DNA from: an uncultured Aquimarina sp.
GTDB lineage: Bacteria > Bacteroidota > Bacteroidia > Flavobacteriales > Flavobacteriaceae
Reading direction: 5' to 3'
Length of the DNA: 64,000 nt
NCBI GenBank assembly: GCA_947500845.1
Contig: CANMTP010000006.1
Coordinates: forward strand, 1-64,000
Numbering within the stretch: position 1 is the first letter of the stretch; every line of letters starts with the position of its first letter. The notes beneath the pieces were generated by a model, which did no database searches, was not told where the DNA came from, and saw only the letters and a program-made list of their open reading frames with translations. Positions 53,756 to 63,153 of this stretch are shown piece by piece. Position numbers and translations under genes: made by a program.

Positions 53756-54628
53756 ATGAAAAATGATTATTTAAAATTACGACTAATGATGATATTAATC
53801 CTGATTGGATTAATAATACCTACGTCAAATGTTCTTACTGCTCAAAAAAATGACGCTTTTGGCATGTTAAGTTTCAATAAGGCAGTAAATATTTCAGGAA
53901 AACAGCGCATGTTAAGTCAAAAAATTGCTAAAGCCTATTTATATCTTGTTACTAATCCGACGGATGTTAAGGCTAAACGGGATTTATTAACTGGCAAATT
54001 AATATTTGAGAAACAGAATAATATTTTATTGCAAAACTCAGATTACAAGTTGACAAAAGACAGATTGGGAAAAGTAGAGGGACTTTGGGTTCAATTTAAA
54101 AAATTAATAGAAACCACGCCAAGTTTTGATAATGCTAAGAAAATAATTGAAACAAATACTGATCTATTAAAAGCTTCTAATAATGTTGTATCTGCTGTAA
54201 TCGTAGAGTCCAAAGGTGCTGATCAAAGTCAAGAATCTTTGTTTGAAGATGAGGGCCTGGGAGAGGATGACTTAGAATTAAAGAAAGTAATTAACATGGC
54301 GGGTAGACAGAGAATGTTATCACAAAGGTTAGCTCTTTATTATTTTGCTAATCAAACTGCATTAAAGGATAAGAATAATGAGCAAATGTTGAAAAACGTA
54401 TATAACGAGCTAGACGGAGCTATAAGCATGTTGCTTATATCTGAATTTAACAACTCGAGAATAGATGAAAAACTTGGTGTTGCAATGTCTAAGTGGGACC
54501 AAATTAAAGCAAATAAAGACAAACTGTTCAATCAAGGAATTAAGTCTGAAGATATGTATAGATTAAGTAATGAACTTACCAAAGCATTTAATGATGTGAC
54601 TAACCTATACGAAAAAGTAAAAATATAA
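53756..54628 (+). CDS. Stand-alone PilJ/NarX-type sensor domain protein
   Basis: A 290-residue exported protein with a signal sequence (MMILILIGLIIPTSNVLTA). It then has two copies of the type IV pili methyl-accepting transducer N-terminal domain. The first has AVNISGKQRMLSQKIAKAYL at about residue 43; the second has NMAGRQRMLSQRLALYYFAN at about 181. In NarX and NasR this four-helix domain binds nitrate or nitrite. Here no kinase, methyl-accepting or ANTAR output domain is attached, so it would act as a periplasmic binding or sensing protein. The next gene is an alginate-export-type porin. Confidence 0.82.
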   Translation: MKNDYLKLRLMMILILIGLIIPTSNVLTAQKNDAFGMLSFNKAVNISGKQRMLSQKIAKAYLYLVTNPTDVKAKRDLLTGKLIFEKQNNILLQNSDYKLTKDRLGKVEGLWVQFKKLIETTPSFDNAKKIIETNTDLLKASNNVVSAVIVESKGADQSQESLFEDEGLGEDDLELKKVINMAGRQRMLSQRLALYYFANQTALKDKNNEQMLKNVYNELDGAISMLLISEFNNSRIDEKLGVAMSKWDQIKANKDKLFNQGIKSEDMYRLSNELTKAFNDVTNLYEKVKI

Positions 54629-54716
54629 CTTAGAACATAATTAGTCTGAAAAATACGTATTTATTATAGAATATAATGGTACGTATTTTTTTATCCCAAA
54701 CTTAAAACTATACCTT

Positions 54717-56036
54717 ATGAATAAAAAGATACTTGGACTACTATCTATGATAGTAATATCATGGCATGGATATATGCAAGAGATAAGCATTGATGCCGAC
54801 ATAAGACCTCGATTAGAATATTTAAATGGCTTTGGCAGCCTAATTCCGGATGGAGTGGATGCAGGATTATTTGTACAACAACGCTCGCGATTGAAATTTG
54901 GATATACACAAGACAAGTTTTCTGCCTATGTTAGTGTTCAGGATGTAAGTGTATGGGGAGATACCCCACAAATTGCGGTAGCAGATAATAATAACAGCTT
55001 TTCCTTAGCACAGGCCTGGATCGATTTTAAATTTGGAAAGGGTTGGTCTACCAAATTTGGGAGACAAGCACTCTCTTATGATGATCAAAGAATCTTTGGA
55101 GGATTGGACTGGGCGATGCAAGGTCGTTTTCATGATGCAGCTTTAATTAGATATACCAAAGAAGGTTTTAAACTAGATGTAGGAGTAGCATTTAACCAAA
55201 ATGGTCTGAGTACGCAAACTACACTATTTGATCCAAATAATGGCGGGAACGCCAGAGCAGTGTTTGATTATAAAGGAATGGTATATGCCTGGTTGCATAA
55301 AGACTGGAAAAAGTTTTCTGCTAGTGTATTAGTTGCCAATAATTCCTACCAAAATCTAGACCCTATCGATGGGCAAACGCCAGTTGATGGTACTGTGAAT
55401 CGACAAACCTTTGGAACACATCTGGTTGCCAAACCTACAAATGCACTCTCGATAGCGGCCAATCTTTACGGACAAACTGGTGAGTTTACCGAAGATGTGA
55501 ATCTATTGGCTTACAATGCGCTACTAGAGCTTACCTACAAACCGGGAAAAACCTTATTTGGTCTTGGATTTGAGACTTTGAGTGGGGATGAAAATGGAGG
55601 AAGTGATGGAGAGATCGAATCTTTCTTCCCTATTTTTGGAACGAATCACAAGTTTAATGGATATATGGATTATTTCTATGTAGGCAATCATGCCAATAAT
55701 GTTGGACTTAATGATTTGTATACAAAAACTGTCATTAAAACAGGTGAAAAATCCAGTTTATTAATAAAGGCACATTATTTTGCCAGTGCAGAAAGTTTAG
55801 GCGATGGTGTAGATGATTATCTAGGAACAGAAATAGATCTCGTCTTTACGCAAAAACTACTGTCCTTTGCTACTTTAAAGATTGGATATTCCCATATGTT
55901 TGCTTCAGACTCCATGGAACTCCTTAAAGGAGTTACAGAACCAGCCGATGCTCAATATTGGGGATGGGCAATGCTTGTTGTAAAACCAAACTTCTTAAAA
56001 TGGAGTCCAAAATCATCACCTAATACTGGACAATAA
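54717..56036 (+). CDS. Alginate-export-type outer-membrane porin
   Basis: A 439-residue beta-barrel with a signal peptide (LGLLSMIVISWHGYM). The strand pattern DIRPRLEYLNGF, VQQRSRLKFGYTQDKFSAYV, FGRQALSYDDQRIFGGLDWA and TKFGRQALSYDD matches the alginate export (AlgE-like) family. In Bacteroidota this domain is used for general porins, often near nitrogen-oxide genes. There are no alginate synthesis genes here, so alginate export is unlikely. It follows the PilJ-type gene by 88 bases and ends in a terminator. Confidence 0.85.
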   Translation: MNKKILGLLSMIVISWHGYMQEISIDADIRPRLEYLNGFGSLIPDGVDAGLFVQQRSRLKFGYTQDKFSAYVSVQDVSVWGDTPQIAVADNNNSFSLAQAWIDFKFGKGWSTKFGRQALSYDDQRIFGGLDWAMQGRFHDAALIRYTKEGFKLDVGVAFNQNGLSTQTTLFDPNNGGNARAVFDYKGMVYAWLHKDWKKFSASVLVANNSYQNLDPIDGQTPVDGTVNRQTFGTHLVAKPTNALSIAANLYGQTGEFTEDVNLLAYNALLELTYKPGKTLFGLGFETLSGDENGGSDGEIESFFPIFGTNHKFNGYMDYFYVGNHANNVGLNDLYTKTVIKTGEKSSLLIKAHYFASAESLGDGVDDYLGTEIDLVFTQKLLSFATLKIGYSHMFASDSMELLKGVTEPADAQYWGWAMLVVKPNFLKWSPKSSPNTGQ

Positions 56037-56055
56037 TACTTTAATATCATTTGCT

Positions 56056-56097
56056 ATAAAAAAACCCTGTAAAAATCATTTTACAGGGTTTTTTATA
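56056..56097. terminator. Bidirectional terminator
   Basis: AAAAAACCCTGTAAAA pairs with TTTTACAGGGTTTTTT around ATCA. It lies between the convergent porin and DUF4870 genes. Confidence 0.9.
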
Positions 56098-56111
56098 AAT
56101 ACCTCTTTGTA

Positions 56112-56441
56112 TTACTTAATGAAATTAAACCATTCTTGGAAGTAAGGCCCTACTAGGGGCACAGTTTTCTGTTCTTCTCTTAAAGCTGTTATCAAACCAA
56201 ATATCCAAAGTACAAAAATGAAAATAGAAAAGCCTGAAGATATAGGCCAAGAGTCAAAAAAAGTGACCAAAGCTCCGATAACATAGAATGATATATTAAT
56301 TCCTAATGCTTGCCTGATATGAAAACTGGCAAATTGGTTTTTGGTGTCGTTATTCATAAAAAAGGCGATAATTGTTCCTATGATAGTAATATAAGCCACA
56401 ATTGCTGCCGTTTTCCCTTGTTTTGCATAATCTGATTGCAT
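56112..56441 (-). CDS. DUF4870-family membrane protein
   Basis: A 109-residue inner-membrane protein with about three helices (AAIVAYITIIGTIIAFFMNN, INISFYVIGALVTFF, FSIFIFVLWIFGLITAL). The FASFHIRQALGINI segment is the family hallmark. The C-terminus VPLVGPYFQEWFNFIK is typical. It is the third gene of the VWA-dihydroorotase group on the minus strand, 81 bases behind the dihydroorotase homologue. Role unknown. Confidence 0.85.
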   Translation of the reverse strand: MQSDYAKQGKTAAIVAYITIIGTIIAFFMNNDTKNQFASFHIRQALGINISFYVIGALVTFFDSWPISSGFSIFIFVLWIFGLITALREEQKTVPLVGPYFQEWFNFIK

Positions 56442-56522
56442 GATTGATGTGTTGTGTATTTATTATTTGACTTGTTCCTATTTTTCTAATTAGAGATCGT
56501 CGTACTTTAAAAATTAGAATAT

Positions 56523-57776
56523 TTACTTCAGTATTATTTTTCCGTTAGATACTATGCCATATACCTCACCCTTCATTGATTTACCAACAAATGCGCTATT
56601 TTTTGAGGTTGACAAGATATGTTCTTCCGAAAAAACATGAGCTCCTTCGGGATTAAATAGAGAAACATCGGCTTTATTGTCTTTATCTATACATGTACCT
56701 TGTATCCCAAAAACCTTTTTTCCCCTAGTGAGCGCGTCTATTGTTTTTTCAATACCTAATATGGCATTTATGCACCCAAACGCACTTTCAAGACCAATGG
56801 TACCATATTTGGCCTCATCAAACTCAACTTTTTTATGTTCGATATCCATAGGTTGATGGTCGCTAGTGATCATATCGATAGTTCCATCTTCAACTCCTTT
56901 TAGTAAAGCATCAATATCTTTTTGTGTTCTTAAAGGAGGTAGTACCTTATAATTAGAGTCGAAAGTTATGAGTTCTTTATCGGTGAGTGTTAGATGATGT
57001 ACAGTAGTACTGCAACTAACTTGTAAACCTTTTGCCTTTGCATGCTTAATCAGATCTACTGATTTTGCTGTAGAAATTGTAGGTATATGTAGTTTTCCAC
57101 CTGTATACTCCAGTAAAAACAAATCCCGAGCTACCTGTAATTCTTCTGCAAGTGCCGGAATGCCTTTTAGACCTAGTAAGGTACTTTGCTCTTCTTCATT
57201 CATAACACCTTTACCAGAAATATTATTTTCTTGTGGAAAGGAAAGTACCAATCCGTCAAAATTTTGAGTATAGAGTAAAGCAATCTTTAGCAAATTTGGA
57301 TTTTGGATCGCTTTTTTATAGTCTCCAAAAGCTATAGCTCCTGCCTGTTGCATGTCATACAGTTCTGCCATATCAATACCTGCCGATTTTGTTGTTAGGG
57401 CACCTATGGGATATAAATTCACTGCATTATTTTGCGCTTTACCGGTTAGAAAACCTATAGAGGCACTGTTATCTGTTACTGGTATTGTATTGGGATTTAA
57501 TGCAATACTGGTGAAACCGCTTTTGGCAGCGACATTGAGACCATGGTCAATAGTTTCCCTTTCTTCATAACCAGGTTCGCCGAAGCTCACACTGCTATCA
57601 AACCATCCCTGAGATACATATAGATTATCCCGTTTAACTTCTTCAACACCTTTTTCTGAAACAATGGTAGTATTAATATCTGTAATTGTACCATTTTCAA
57701 TAAGAATATCAACCGTTTGATTGTGAAAAGGTGAGGTTGGATCAATTACAGTAGCCGCCTTTAGTAAGAAGTTCAT
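56523..57776 (-). CDS. Dihydroorotase homologue, probably non-catalytic
   Basis: A 417-residue amidohydrolase-fold protein clearly related to class I dihydroorotase, but missing most metal ligands. DxHVHFREPG is here DSSVSFGEPG (both His and the substrate Arg lost), the VHAED region reads LSFPQENN, and HVSTA reads TISTA. The Asp region ITSDHQPM keeps Asp. Other parts (CSTTVHHLTLTDK, VLPPLRTQKDIDALL, GTIGLESAF) are conserved. Pseudo-dihydroorotases of this sort can be structural partners of aspartate carbamoyltransferase. It overlaps the upstream VWA gene by 4 bases (ATGA), so translation is coupled. Confidence 0.85.
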   Translation of the reverse strand: MNFLLKAATVIDPTSPFHNQTVDILIENGTITDINTTIVSEKGVEEVKRDNLYVSQGWFDSSVSFGEPGYEERETIDHGLNVAAKSGFTSIALNPNTIPVTDNSASIGFLTGKAQNNAVNLYPIGALTTKSAGIDMAELYDMQQAGAIAFGDYKKAIQNPNLLKIALLYTQNFDGLVLSFPQENNISGKGVMNEEEQSTLLGLKGIPALAEELQVARDLFLLEYTGGKLHIPTISTAKSVDLIKHAKAKGLQVSCSTTVHHLTLTDKELITFDSNYKVLPPLRTQKDIDALLKGVEDGTIDMITSDHQPMDIEHKKVEFDEAKYGTIGLESAFGCINAILGIEKTIDALTRGKKVFGIQGTCIDKDNKADVSLFNPEGAHVFSEEHILSTSKNSAFVGKSMKGEVYGIVSNGKIILK

Positions 57777-59701
57777 TTCAGATATTTTAATAAAAGTATT
57801 TCAATTAACAGGAATATCAGCGCAAAAATAACAAACCATTTCCAAAGTTCATTGATACTAGTCTCTTCTTTTATACTATCAAAAAGTTCGGTTATAGAAT
57901 CGCTTATTTCATAATTTCCCGCTGCGGTAAGGTTATGGTATTGTAATTCACTTTCTGAGCTATCATAATTGTAGCTTACATATTGTATAATTCTATCTTT
58001 ATCTTGTAGACTATAAATTCCTGCCTTGGTAGGAACTTCGTCTGTGGCGATACGTACTTTGGTTGAAAAACTTTGTTGCAGTGGAATACTATTTTCCTGC
58101 TCTGATACCAAAGATAATATACCATCCTGACCCAAGGATATTGGTACGTCATAAAAAGTACGCTGCCCTATAGTGTAAGAGATATCTGTAAGTTGCAAAC
58201 TTTGTTTCCCTATGTTGTATAGAGTTGGAACAATAAGAGGAGAATTCTTAAAATTAGAATTTTTATCATTTATACCTGCTGTAAATACATAAAGGTTGTT
58301 GGTTTTGTAGAGAAAAGGACTATTATCTTCAAATGATAACACAACGTTGGTGGCATTGGTTTGGTAAAAACTATTCACCTTAGGATATTGAAAATTTGTG
58401 ATTCTCTTATCGAAAACACCTTTGTATAATGGATGGGAGAAATTGATCTTTGTGATCTTTTTTTCCTGAGTCTTTAATTCTAACAAACCTCGACTTGAGA
58501 AAGCATTAAGAAACTGTTGATACGATACCAGGTCTCCGGTATTCGATGGAATCAAACAGACAGTTCCCCCTTGATTAGCAAAAGGCTTTAGAGTATTGAT
58601 CAAAGATACCGGAATTTGTTTAACTTCATTAAGGATCACTAAATCGGCATCACTTATGTTATTATAATCAAGGGATTGGATAGAGTTACTTATGAGTTCG
58701 AATTCATCTGGCGTAAAAATATTTTTTAGAAAGGAATCATTTTCATCATTAATGGCAACTACCTTTATTTTTCTAGGAGTATTTATTGTAAAGTATCTGG
58801 AGTTATCAAAAGTGATCGCTGGATCTTCTAGGGTTACTTTTCCATTTATCCGCGTATTTTCGTCCAAACGAAATTCAGTATTCGCAGCACCATTTTTTGG
58901 AATAGAAACAGCTGTTTTTGCGATTAATTTATCGTTATTATAAAGTGCAATAGATGTATTCTCTGCATTGGCATCGATATTGCTAACCTGTACTTTGAGC
59001 ATTAACTCGTTATCGATATTGCGCTCTAAATACAAACTGTCTATCGCAATATTTTGTTTTGTAACCGGGCGTAAACGCACCAGATTTGTTCGTGTATTTT
59101 CATCTGTTGTCAATGAAAATGTCTCATTTTTCTGCTGAAAGTCAGAAACCATGATTACTCGTTTTATAGTTTTTGACGAAGAAGGACCTAATAATTGTTT
59201 AGCTTTCAGGAAAGCGGCACGATAGGGTAGTTGGTTAGCACTATATTCTAATTGGAGCAGATCATTCTGAATATCTTTTTTTGAAACATCAACAAATGTT
59301 TCTGAATTGGTAAATAGTGAAAAAATCTGTTCTTCAGGGATATCACTTAAAATCTCTTGTATAGCTCTTTTTAGAAGGGGACCCTTAGATCCTTTAGCTT
59401 GCATACTGAAAGAATTGTCCAAATAGATCACAGTTTCTGTTTGTTTACCTATGATATCGTCTGAAGCCAAAAAAGGTTGAGCAAAAGCTATAATAATACC
59501 CGCCAGAGCCAATAAACGTGCAAAAAGCGTTAGCCATTTTTTAATTTGTGAACTTTTTCGAGTTTGTAGAGTAACCGCTTTAAGAAACTGTACATTCGTA
59601 AAGTCTACTTTCTGAAATCTACGTAACTGAAACAAGTGAACTAGAATAGGAATGATAAGTGCAAAGAGGGCGTAAAGAATTTCCGGATTTTTAAACTGCA
59701 T
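57773..59701 (-). CDS. BatA-like membrane protein with a VWA domain
   Basis: A 642-residue protein. The N-terminal BatA domain is MQFKNPEILYALFALIIPIL followed by VHLFQLRRFQKVDFTNVQFL and a second helix (ARLLALAGIIIAFAQPFLA). A von Willebrand A-type domain starts at TVIYLDNSFSMQAKGSKG with a MIDAS-like DxSxS. A long periplasmic region of beta domains and a last helix (LWKWFVIFALIFLLIEILLL) follow. Bacteroides Bat proteins are linked to oxygen tolerance. It overlaps the dihydroorotase homologue by 4 bases. Confidence 0.88.
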   Translation of the reverse strand: MQFKNPEILYALFALIIPILVHLFQLRRFQKVDFTNVQFLKAVTLQTRKSSQIKKWLTLFARLLALAGIIIAFAQPFLASDDIIGKQTETVIYLDNSFSMQAKGSKGPLLKRAIQEILSDIPEEQIFSLFTNSETFVDVSKKDIQNDLLQLEYSANQLPYRAAFLKAKQLLGPSSSKTIKRVIMVSDFQQKNETFSLTTDENTRTNLVRLRPVTKQNIAIDSLYLERNIDNELMLKVQVSNIDANAENTSIALYNNDKLIAKTAVSIPKNGAANTEFRLDENTRINGKVTLEDPAITFDNSRYFTINTPRKIKVVAINDENDSFLKNIFTPDEFELISNSIQSLDYNNISDADLVILNEVKQIPVSLINTLKPFANQGGTVCLIPSNTGDLVSYQQFLNAFSSRGLLELKTQEKKITKINFSHPLYKGVFDKRITNFQYPKVNSFYQTNATNVVLSFEDNSPFLYKTNNLYVFTAGINDKNSNFKNSPLIVPTLYNIGKQSLQLTDISYTIGQRTFYDVPISLGQDGILSLVSEQENSIPLQQSFSTKVRIATDEVPTKAGIYSLQDKDRIIQYVSYNYDSSESELQYHNLTAAGNYEISDSITELFDSIKEETSINELWKWFVIFALIFLLIEILLLKYLK

Positions 59702-59765
59702 TCCTGATTTGAGTTTTTCAAATATACTATAAGATTTGGTGTTTTAAGTTTGGGGAGAAAAAAAA

Positions 59766-60743
59766 TTAGTACTCTGTTGGTCTTTTTTTGATCATACCCC
59801 CACGAGTATCATTAATACTGTGCATGATTACAAAAGCTTTAGGATCTATTTTTTCAATCTCATTATTAAGTTTGCTAATCTCAAGTCTTGTAATAACTGT
59901 GTAAATAATATCAATATGGTCTAAGTTTTCATGACTTCCATATCCTTGTTTCCCTTGGTAAATAGTGACTCCACGTCTCATTTTTTCTGTAATCATAGTT
60001 CTCATCTCTTGATTATGTTCAGAAATAATTGTGACTCCGGTATATTCTTCAATTCCTTCTATAACAAAGTCTAATGTTCTTGACGCAGCAAGATAGGTAA
60101 GCATAGAATATAGAGCTGTTTCTATAGATAATAAATAGGAAGCAGCCGAAAAAATGATGATATTTATGATCGTGATTGCATCTCCGACCGTGGTTCCCAG
60201 TTTTTTACTCATAAAAATAGCCAAGACTTCTGTACCATCCAAAACACCGCCACCACGCACTGAAAGCCCTATTCCTGCTCCTAAAAAGAATCCTCCAAAT
60301 ACAGAAACCAGCAGTTTGTCTTGTGTCACTTCGGGAAATTCAACGAAGAATAAAGTAAGTGCCAGGGCAGAGATAGCGATAGTTGCTCTGATGGCAAATC
60401 TTCTTCCAATTACTTTCCATCCTAAAAAAATAAATGGAATATTAATGAGAAGGATTAATAAGGCAAGGGGTAACGAGGTAAGTTCTGATACCAATAAGGA
60501 GATACCGGTAACTCCACCATCAATAAACATATTAGGCAATAAAAAGCTTTCAAGACCAAAAGCTGCAGAAATCACTCCTAACAAAATAAGAGCCATATCT
60601 TTAATAAGAGAGATAATTGAAATTCTAAATTGCGAATACTCTTTTTTGAATTGGGCAGGTGTAATTTTAGATAATTGCTTTGATCTTTTGAGTTTTTGTG
60701 ATAAAAAAGCCTCAATAATTCTTCTTTTCCAAATTGAATTCAT
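59766..60743 (-). CDS. YitT-family membrane protein
   Basis: A 325-residue protein with five to six membrane helices in the first 220 residues (ALILLGVISAAFGLESFLLP, LALLILLINIPFIFLGWKV, FFLGAGIGLSVRGGGVLDGT). A cytoplasmic DUF2179 domain follows (EMRTMITEKMRRGVTIYQGK, DIIYTVITRLEISKLNNEIE). GGVTGISLLVSELTS is the family signature. The long basic N-terminus is unusual. Function unproven. It is 64 bases upstream of the VWA gene on the same strand. Confidence 0.9.
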   Translation of the reverse strand: MNSIWKRRIIEAFLSQKLKRSKQLSKITPAQFKKEYSQFRISIISLIKDMALILLGVISAAFGLESFLLPNMFIDGGVTGISLLVSELTSLPLALLILLINIPFIFLGWKVIGRRFAIRATIAISALALTLFFVEFPEVTQDKLLVSVFGGFFLGAGIGLSVRGGGVLDGTEVLAIFMSKKLGTTVGDAITIINIIIFSAASYLLSIETALYSMLTYLAASRTLDFVIEGIEEYTGVTIISEHNQEMRTMITEKMRRGVTIYQGKQGYGSHENLDHIDIIYTVITRLEISKLNNEIEKIDPKAFVIMHSINDTRGGMIKKRPTEY

Positions 60744-60861
60744 AGGTGATAAGCGTATGTTTTGATAATTGATGTCAAAAGAGATACAATCAGTTGATTA
60801 CTTATAAAACTACATAACCTTTTGGTGCATATCACAAATTTTAACAAAGCTTTGGGCAACA

Positions 60862-60890
60862 AAAAAGCGGGAGTTTTTCTCCCGCTTTTG
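60862..60890 (-). terminator. Rho-independent terminator of the PorT-like gene
   Basis: AAAGCGGGAG pairs perfectly with CTCCCGCTTT around a 5-base loop, with a T-run on the minus strand, 24 bases past the stop codon. Confidence 0.92.
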
Positions 60891-60913
60891 GTATTATAAA
60901 TATTGGTTTCTAT

Positions 60914-61423
60914 TTAAAAGATTCGATACCCTACAGATACCTGGAAAACTGCATTTTTAGTATCTACATCATCAACAATATCAGTTACACCGATATTGTA
61001 TCTCAATTGAGCAAAAAAGCTACTAAATTGAGCTCCCACACCAACGGCACCACTAAAGTCAAAGCTTTCAGGGTCTCCTACTTCAAAATCATCATTAACA
61101 ACAAATCCGAATTGTGGCCCAGCATGAATATCAAAATACTCAGTGATTTTTAGTTTAGCTAATATAGGGACGTTTAAGTAATCGATATCAGTATCATCTG
61201 TTCCTTGAGCAGAATAAATAACTTCCGGTGATATACCAAATTTATCAGAAAGGTTTAAATCTACTACGGCTCCAATATGATATCCAGTCCTACCATCTGC
61301 ATCGAAGTCTCCGGTAACATCTGCAAAGTTAAGCCCTCCTTTAAATCCTAAATGTACTCCTTGTGCTGAAGAAGTAAATGTCATTCCGACAATCGCAATC
61401 GCTAATAAAACTAGCTTTTTCAT
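60914..61423 (-). CDS. PorT-like outer-membrane beta-barrel protein
   Basis: A 169-residue small barrel. The signal peptide (KLVLLAIAIVGMTFTSSAQG) is followed by VHLGFKGGLNFADVTGDF, GYHIGAVVDLNLSDKFGISP, FDIHAGPQFGFVVNDDF and the C-terminal strand AVFQVSVGYRIF. This is the outer membrane protein beta-barrel (OMP_b-brl_2) family that includes PorT-like proteins. It is transcribed alone with a good terminator. Confidence 0.9.
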   Translation of the reverse strand: MKKLVLLAIAIVGMTFTSSAQGVHLGFKGGLNFADVTGDFDADGRTGYHIGAVVDLNLSDKFGISPEVIYSAQGTDDTDIDYLNVPILAKLKITEYFDIHAGPQFGFVVNDDFEVGDPESFDFSGAVGVGAQFSSFFAQLRYNIGVTDIVDDVDTKNAVFQVSVGYRIF

Positions 61424-61584
61424 AATTGTAAATTTAAGGTTTATTTAGATTCAAAGATATAAACTAAAACCTTAAGAAAAGGTTAAATTTAAAAAGATTT
61501 GGTTACTTTATCGATAAATTTTAACGGATTATCTTTCAAAAAATATGGTGTATCTTCGTCAAAAAATTAAAATCACAGCTAAAA

Positions 61585-63153
61585 TTGCGGTACGAATTTA
61601 CTATACAAGTGTCTCCTGAGATTGCAGCACATCCTGATCAATTAAAAATTTTCGTAGCACGAAAGAATGGTATTTCTATTGATGAAATTAAACATATTCA
61701 AATTTTAAAACGATCCATAGATGCCAGGCAAAAGGCGATCAAAGTAAATCTGAAATTAAAAGTATACGTGCAAGAGGATTTTATTGATCAACCAATTGAA
61801 CTGCCAGATTATCCAGACGTAACCCATGCTCCTGAAATTGTAATCATTGGAGCAGGCCCGGCAGGATTATTTGCAGCTTTGCGTTGTATTGAGCTAGGTT
61901 GTAAACCGATTGTTTTAGAACGGGGAAGAGATGTAAGAAGCCGTCGTAGGGATCTAAAAGCAATCAATCGCGATCACATTGTAAATGAAGATTCTAATTA
62001 TTGTTTTGGAGAAGGGGGTGCAGGCACGTATAGCGATGGGAAATTATATACCCGATCCAAAAAAAGGGGTGATGTGCAGCGTATTTTAGAGCTTTTGGTG
62101 GGTTTTGGTGCTACAGATCAAATTCTAGTAGAAGCACACCCGCATATCGGGACTAATAAGTTACCAGGAATTATAACCACTATACGCGAAAAAATAATTG
62201 AAAAAGGTGGAGAAATTCATTTTGAAACTCGAGTCATTGATTTTGAGATAAAGAATTCTGAAATCTATGGGGTAACATTACAAAACGGAAGTACGATAGC
62301 TACGAATAAGGTCATTTTGGCTACAGGACATTCTGCACGAGATATTTTTGAACTTTTATACCATAAAAAAGTAGTCATAGAAGCAAAACCTTTTGCTTTG
62401 GGAGTACGAGTAGAACATTCACAACGATTAATCGACCAAATTCAATATAAATGCGAGGTGCGAGGGCCTTATTTACCTCCTTCGCCCTATAGTCTTGTAA
62501 AACAAATAGGAGGTAGAGGAATGTATTCCTTTTGTATGTGTCCCGGCGGGGTGATTGCTCCTTGTGCAACTAGTCCGGGAGAAGTAGTCACCAACGGCTG
62601 GTCTCCTTCAAAAAGAGATCAACCTACTTCAAATAGCGGTATTGTGGTAGAATTACGCAATGAAGATTTTAAAGAATTTTCTAAATACGGACCTTTGTCA
62701 GGAATGTATTTTCAGAAAAGTATCGAACAACTTGCCTGGCAAATAGGTGGGGAGACGCAAAAAGTCCCAGCACAGCGGCTGGTAGATATGGTACAAGGCA
62801 AATTATCCAAAGATCTTCCTGTAACATCGTATACGCCAGGTGTAACATCGGCAGATATGGGCGCTGTATTCCCAAAGTTTATTCATCATACATTGCAAGA
62901 AGGTTTTAAAGCTTTTGACAAAAGCATGCGGGGATATCTTACCAATGACGCTGTAGTTCATGCTCCCGAATCCAGAACATCTTCGCCGGTTCGTATTCCT
63001 AGAGACCGAAAAACTCTAGAGCATACACAAATCAAAGGATTATATCCTTGTGGTGAAGGTGCAGGATACGCAGGCGGAATAATTTCGGCTGCTATTGATG
63101 GAGAAAAATGTGCACAAGCATGCGTAGAAACGATTAAATTTAAAACAGTTTAG
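61585..63153 (+). CDS. FAD-dependent dehydrogenase (COG2509-like)
   Basis: A 522-residue flavoprotein. A ferredoxin-like N-terminal domain (about 1-85) precedes the dinucleotide fold IVIIGAGPAGLFAALRCIEL. Then come YCFGEGGAGTYSDGKLYTRS, VILATGHSARDIFELLYHKK, MYSFCMCPGGVIAPCATSPG and GLYPCGEGAGYAGGIISAAI. The substrate is not known. Translation starts at TTG at 61585: the conserved domain begins at once and the nearest upstream ATG is in another frame. Its stop overlaps the end of the convergent kinase gene. Confidence 0.9.
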   Translation: MRYEFTIQVSPEIAAHPDQLKIFVARKNGISIDEIKHIQILKRSIDARQKAIKVNLKLKVYVQEDFIDQPIELPDYPDVTHAPEIVIIGAGPAGLFAALRCIELGCKPIVLERGRDVRSRRRDLKAINRDHIVNEDSNYCFGEGGAGTYSDGKLYTRSKKRGDVQRILELLVGFGATDQILVEAHPHIGTNKLPGIITTIREKIIEKGGEIHFETRVIDFEIKNSEIYGVTLQNGSTIATNKVILATGHSARDIFELLYHKKVVIEAKPFALGVRVEHSQRLIDQIQYKCEVRGPYLPPSPYSLVKQIGGRGMYSFCMCPGGVIAPCATSPGEVVTNGWSPSKRDQPTSNSGIVVELRNEDFKEFSKYGPLSGMYFQKSIEQLAWQIGGETQKVPAQRLVDMVQGKLSKDLPVTSYTPGVTSADMGAVFPKFIHHTLQEGFKAFDKSMRGYLTNDAVVHAPESRTSSPVRIPRDRKTLEHTQIKGLYPCGEGAGYAGGIISAAIDGEKCAQACVETIKFKTV

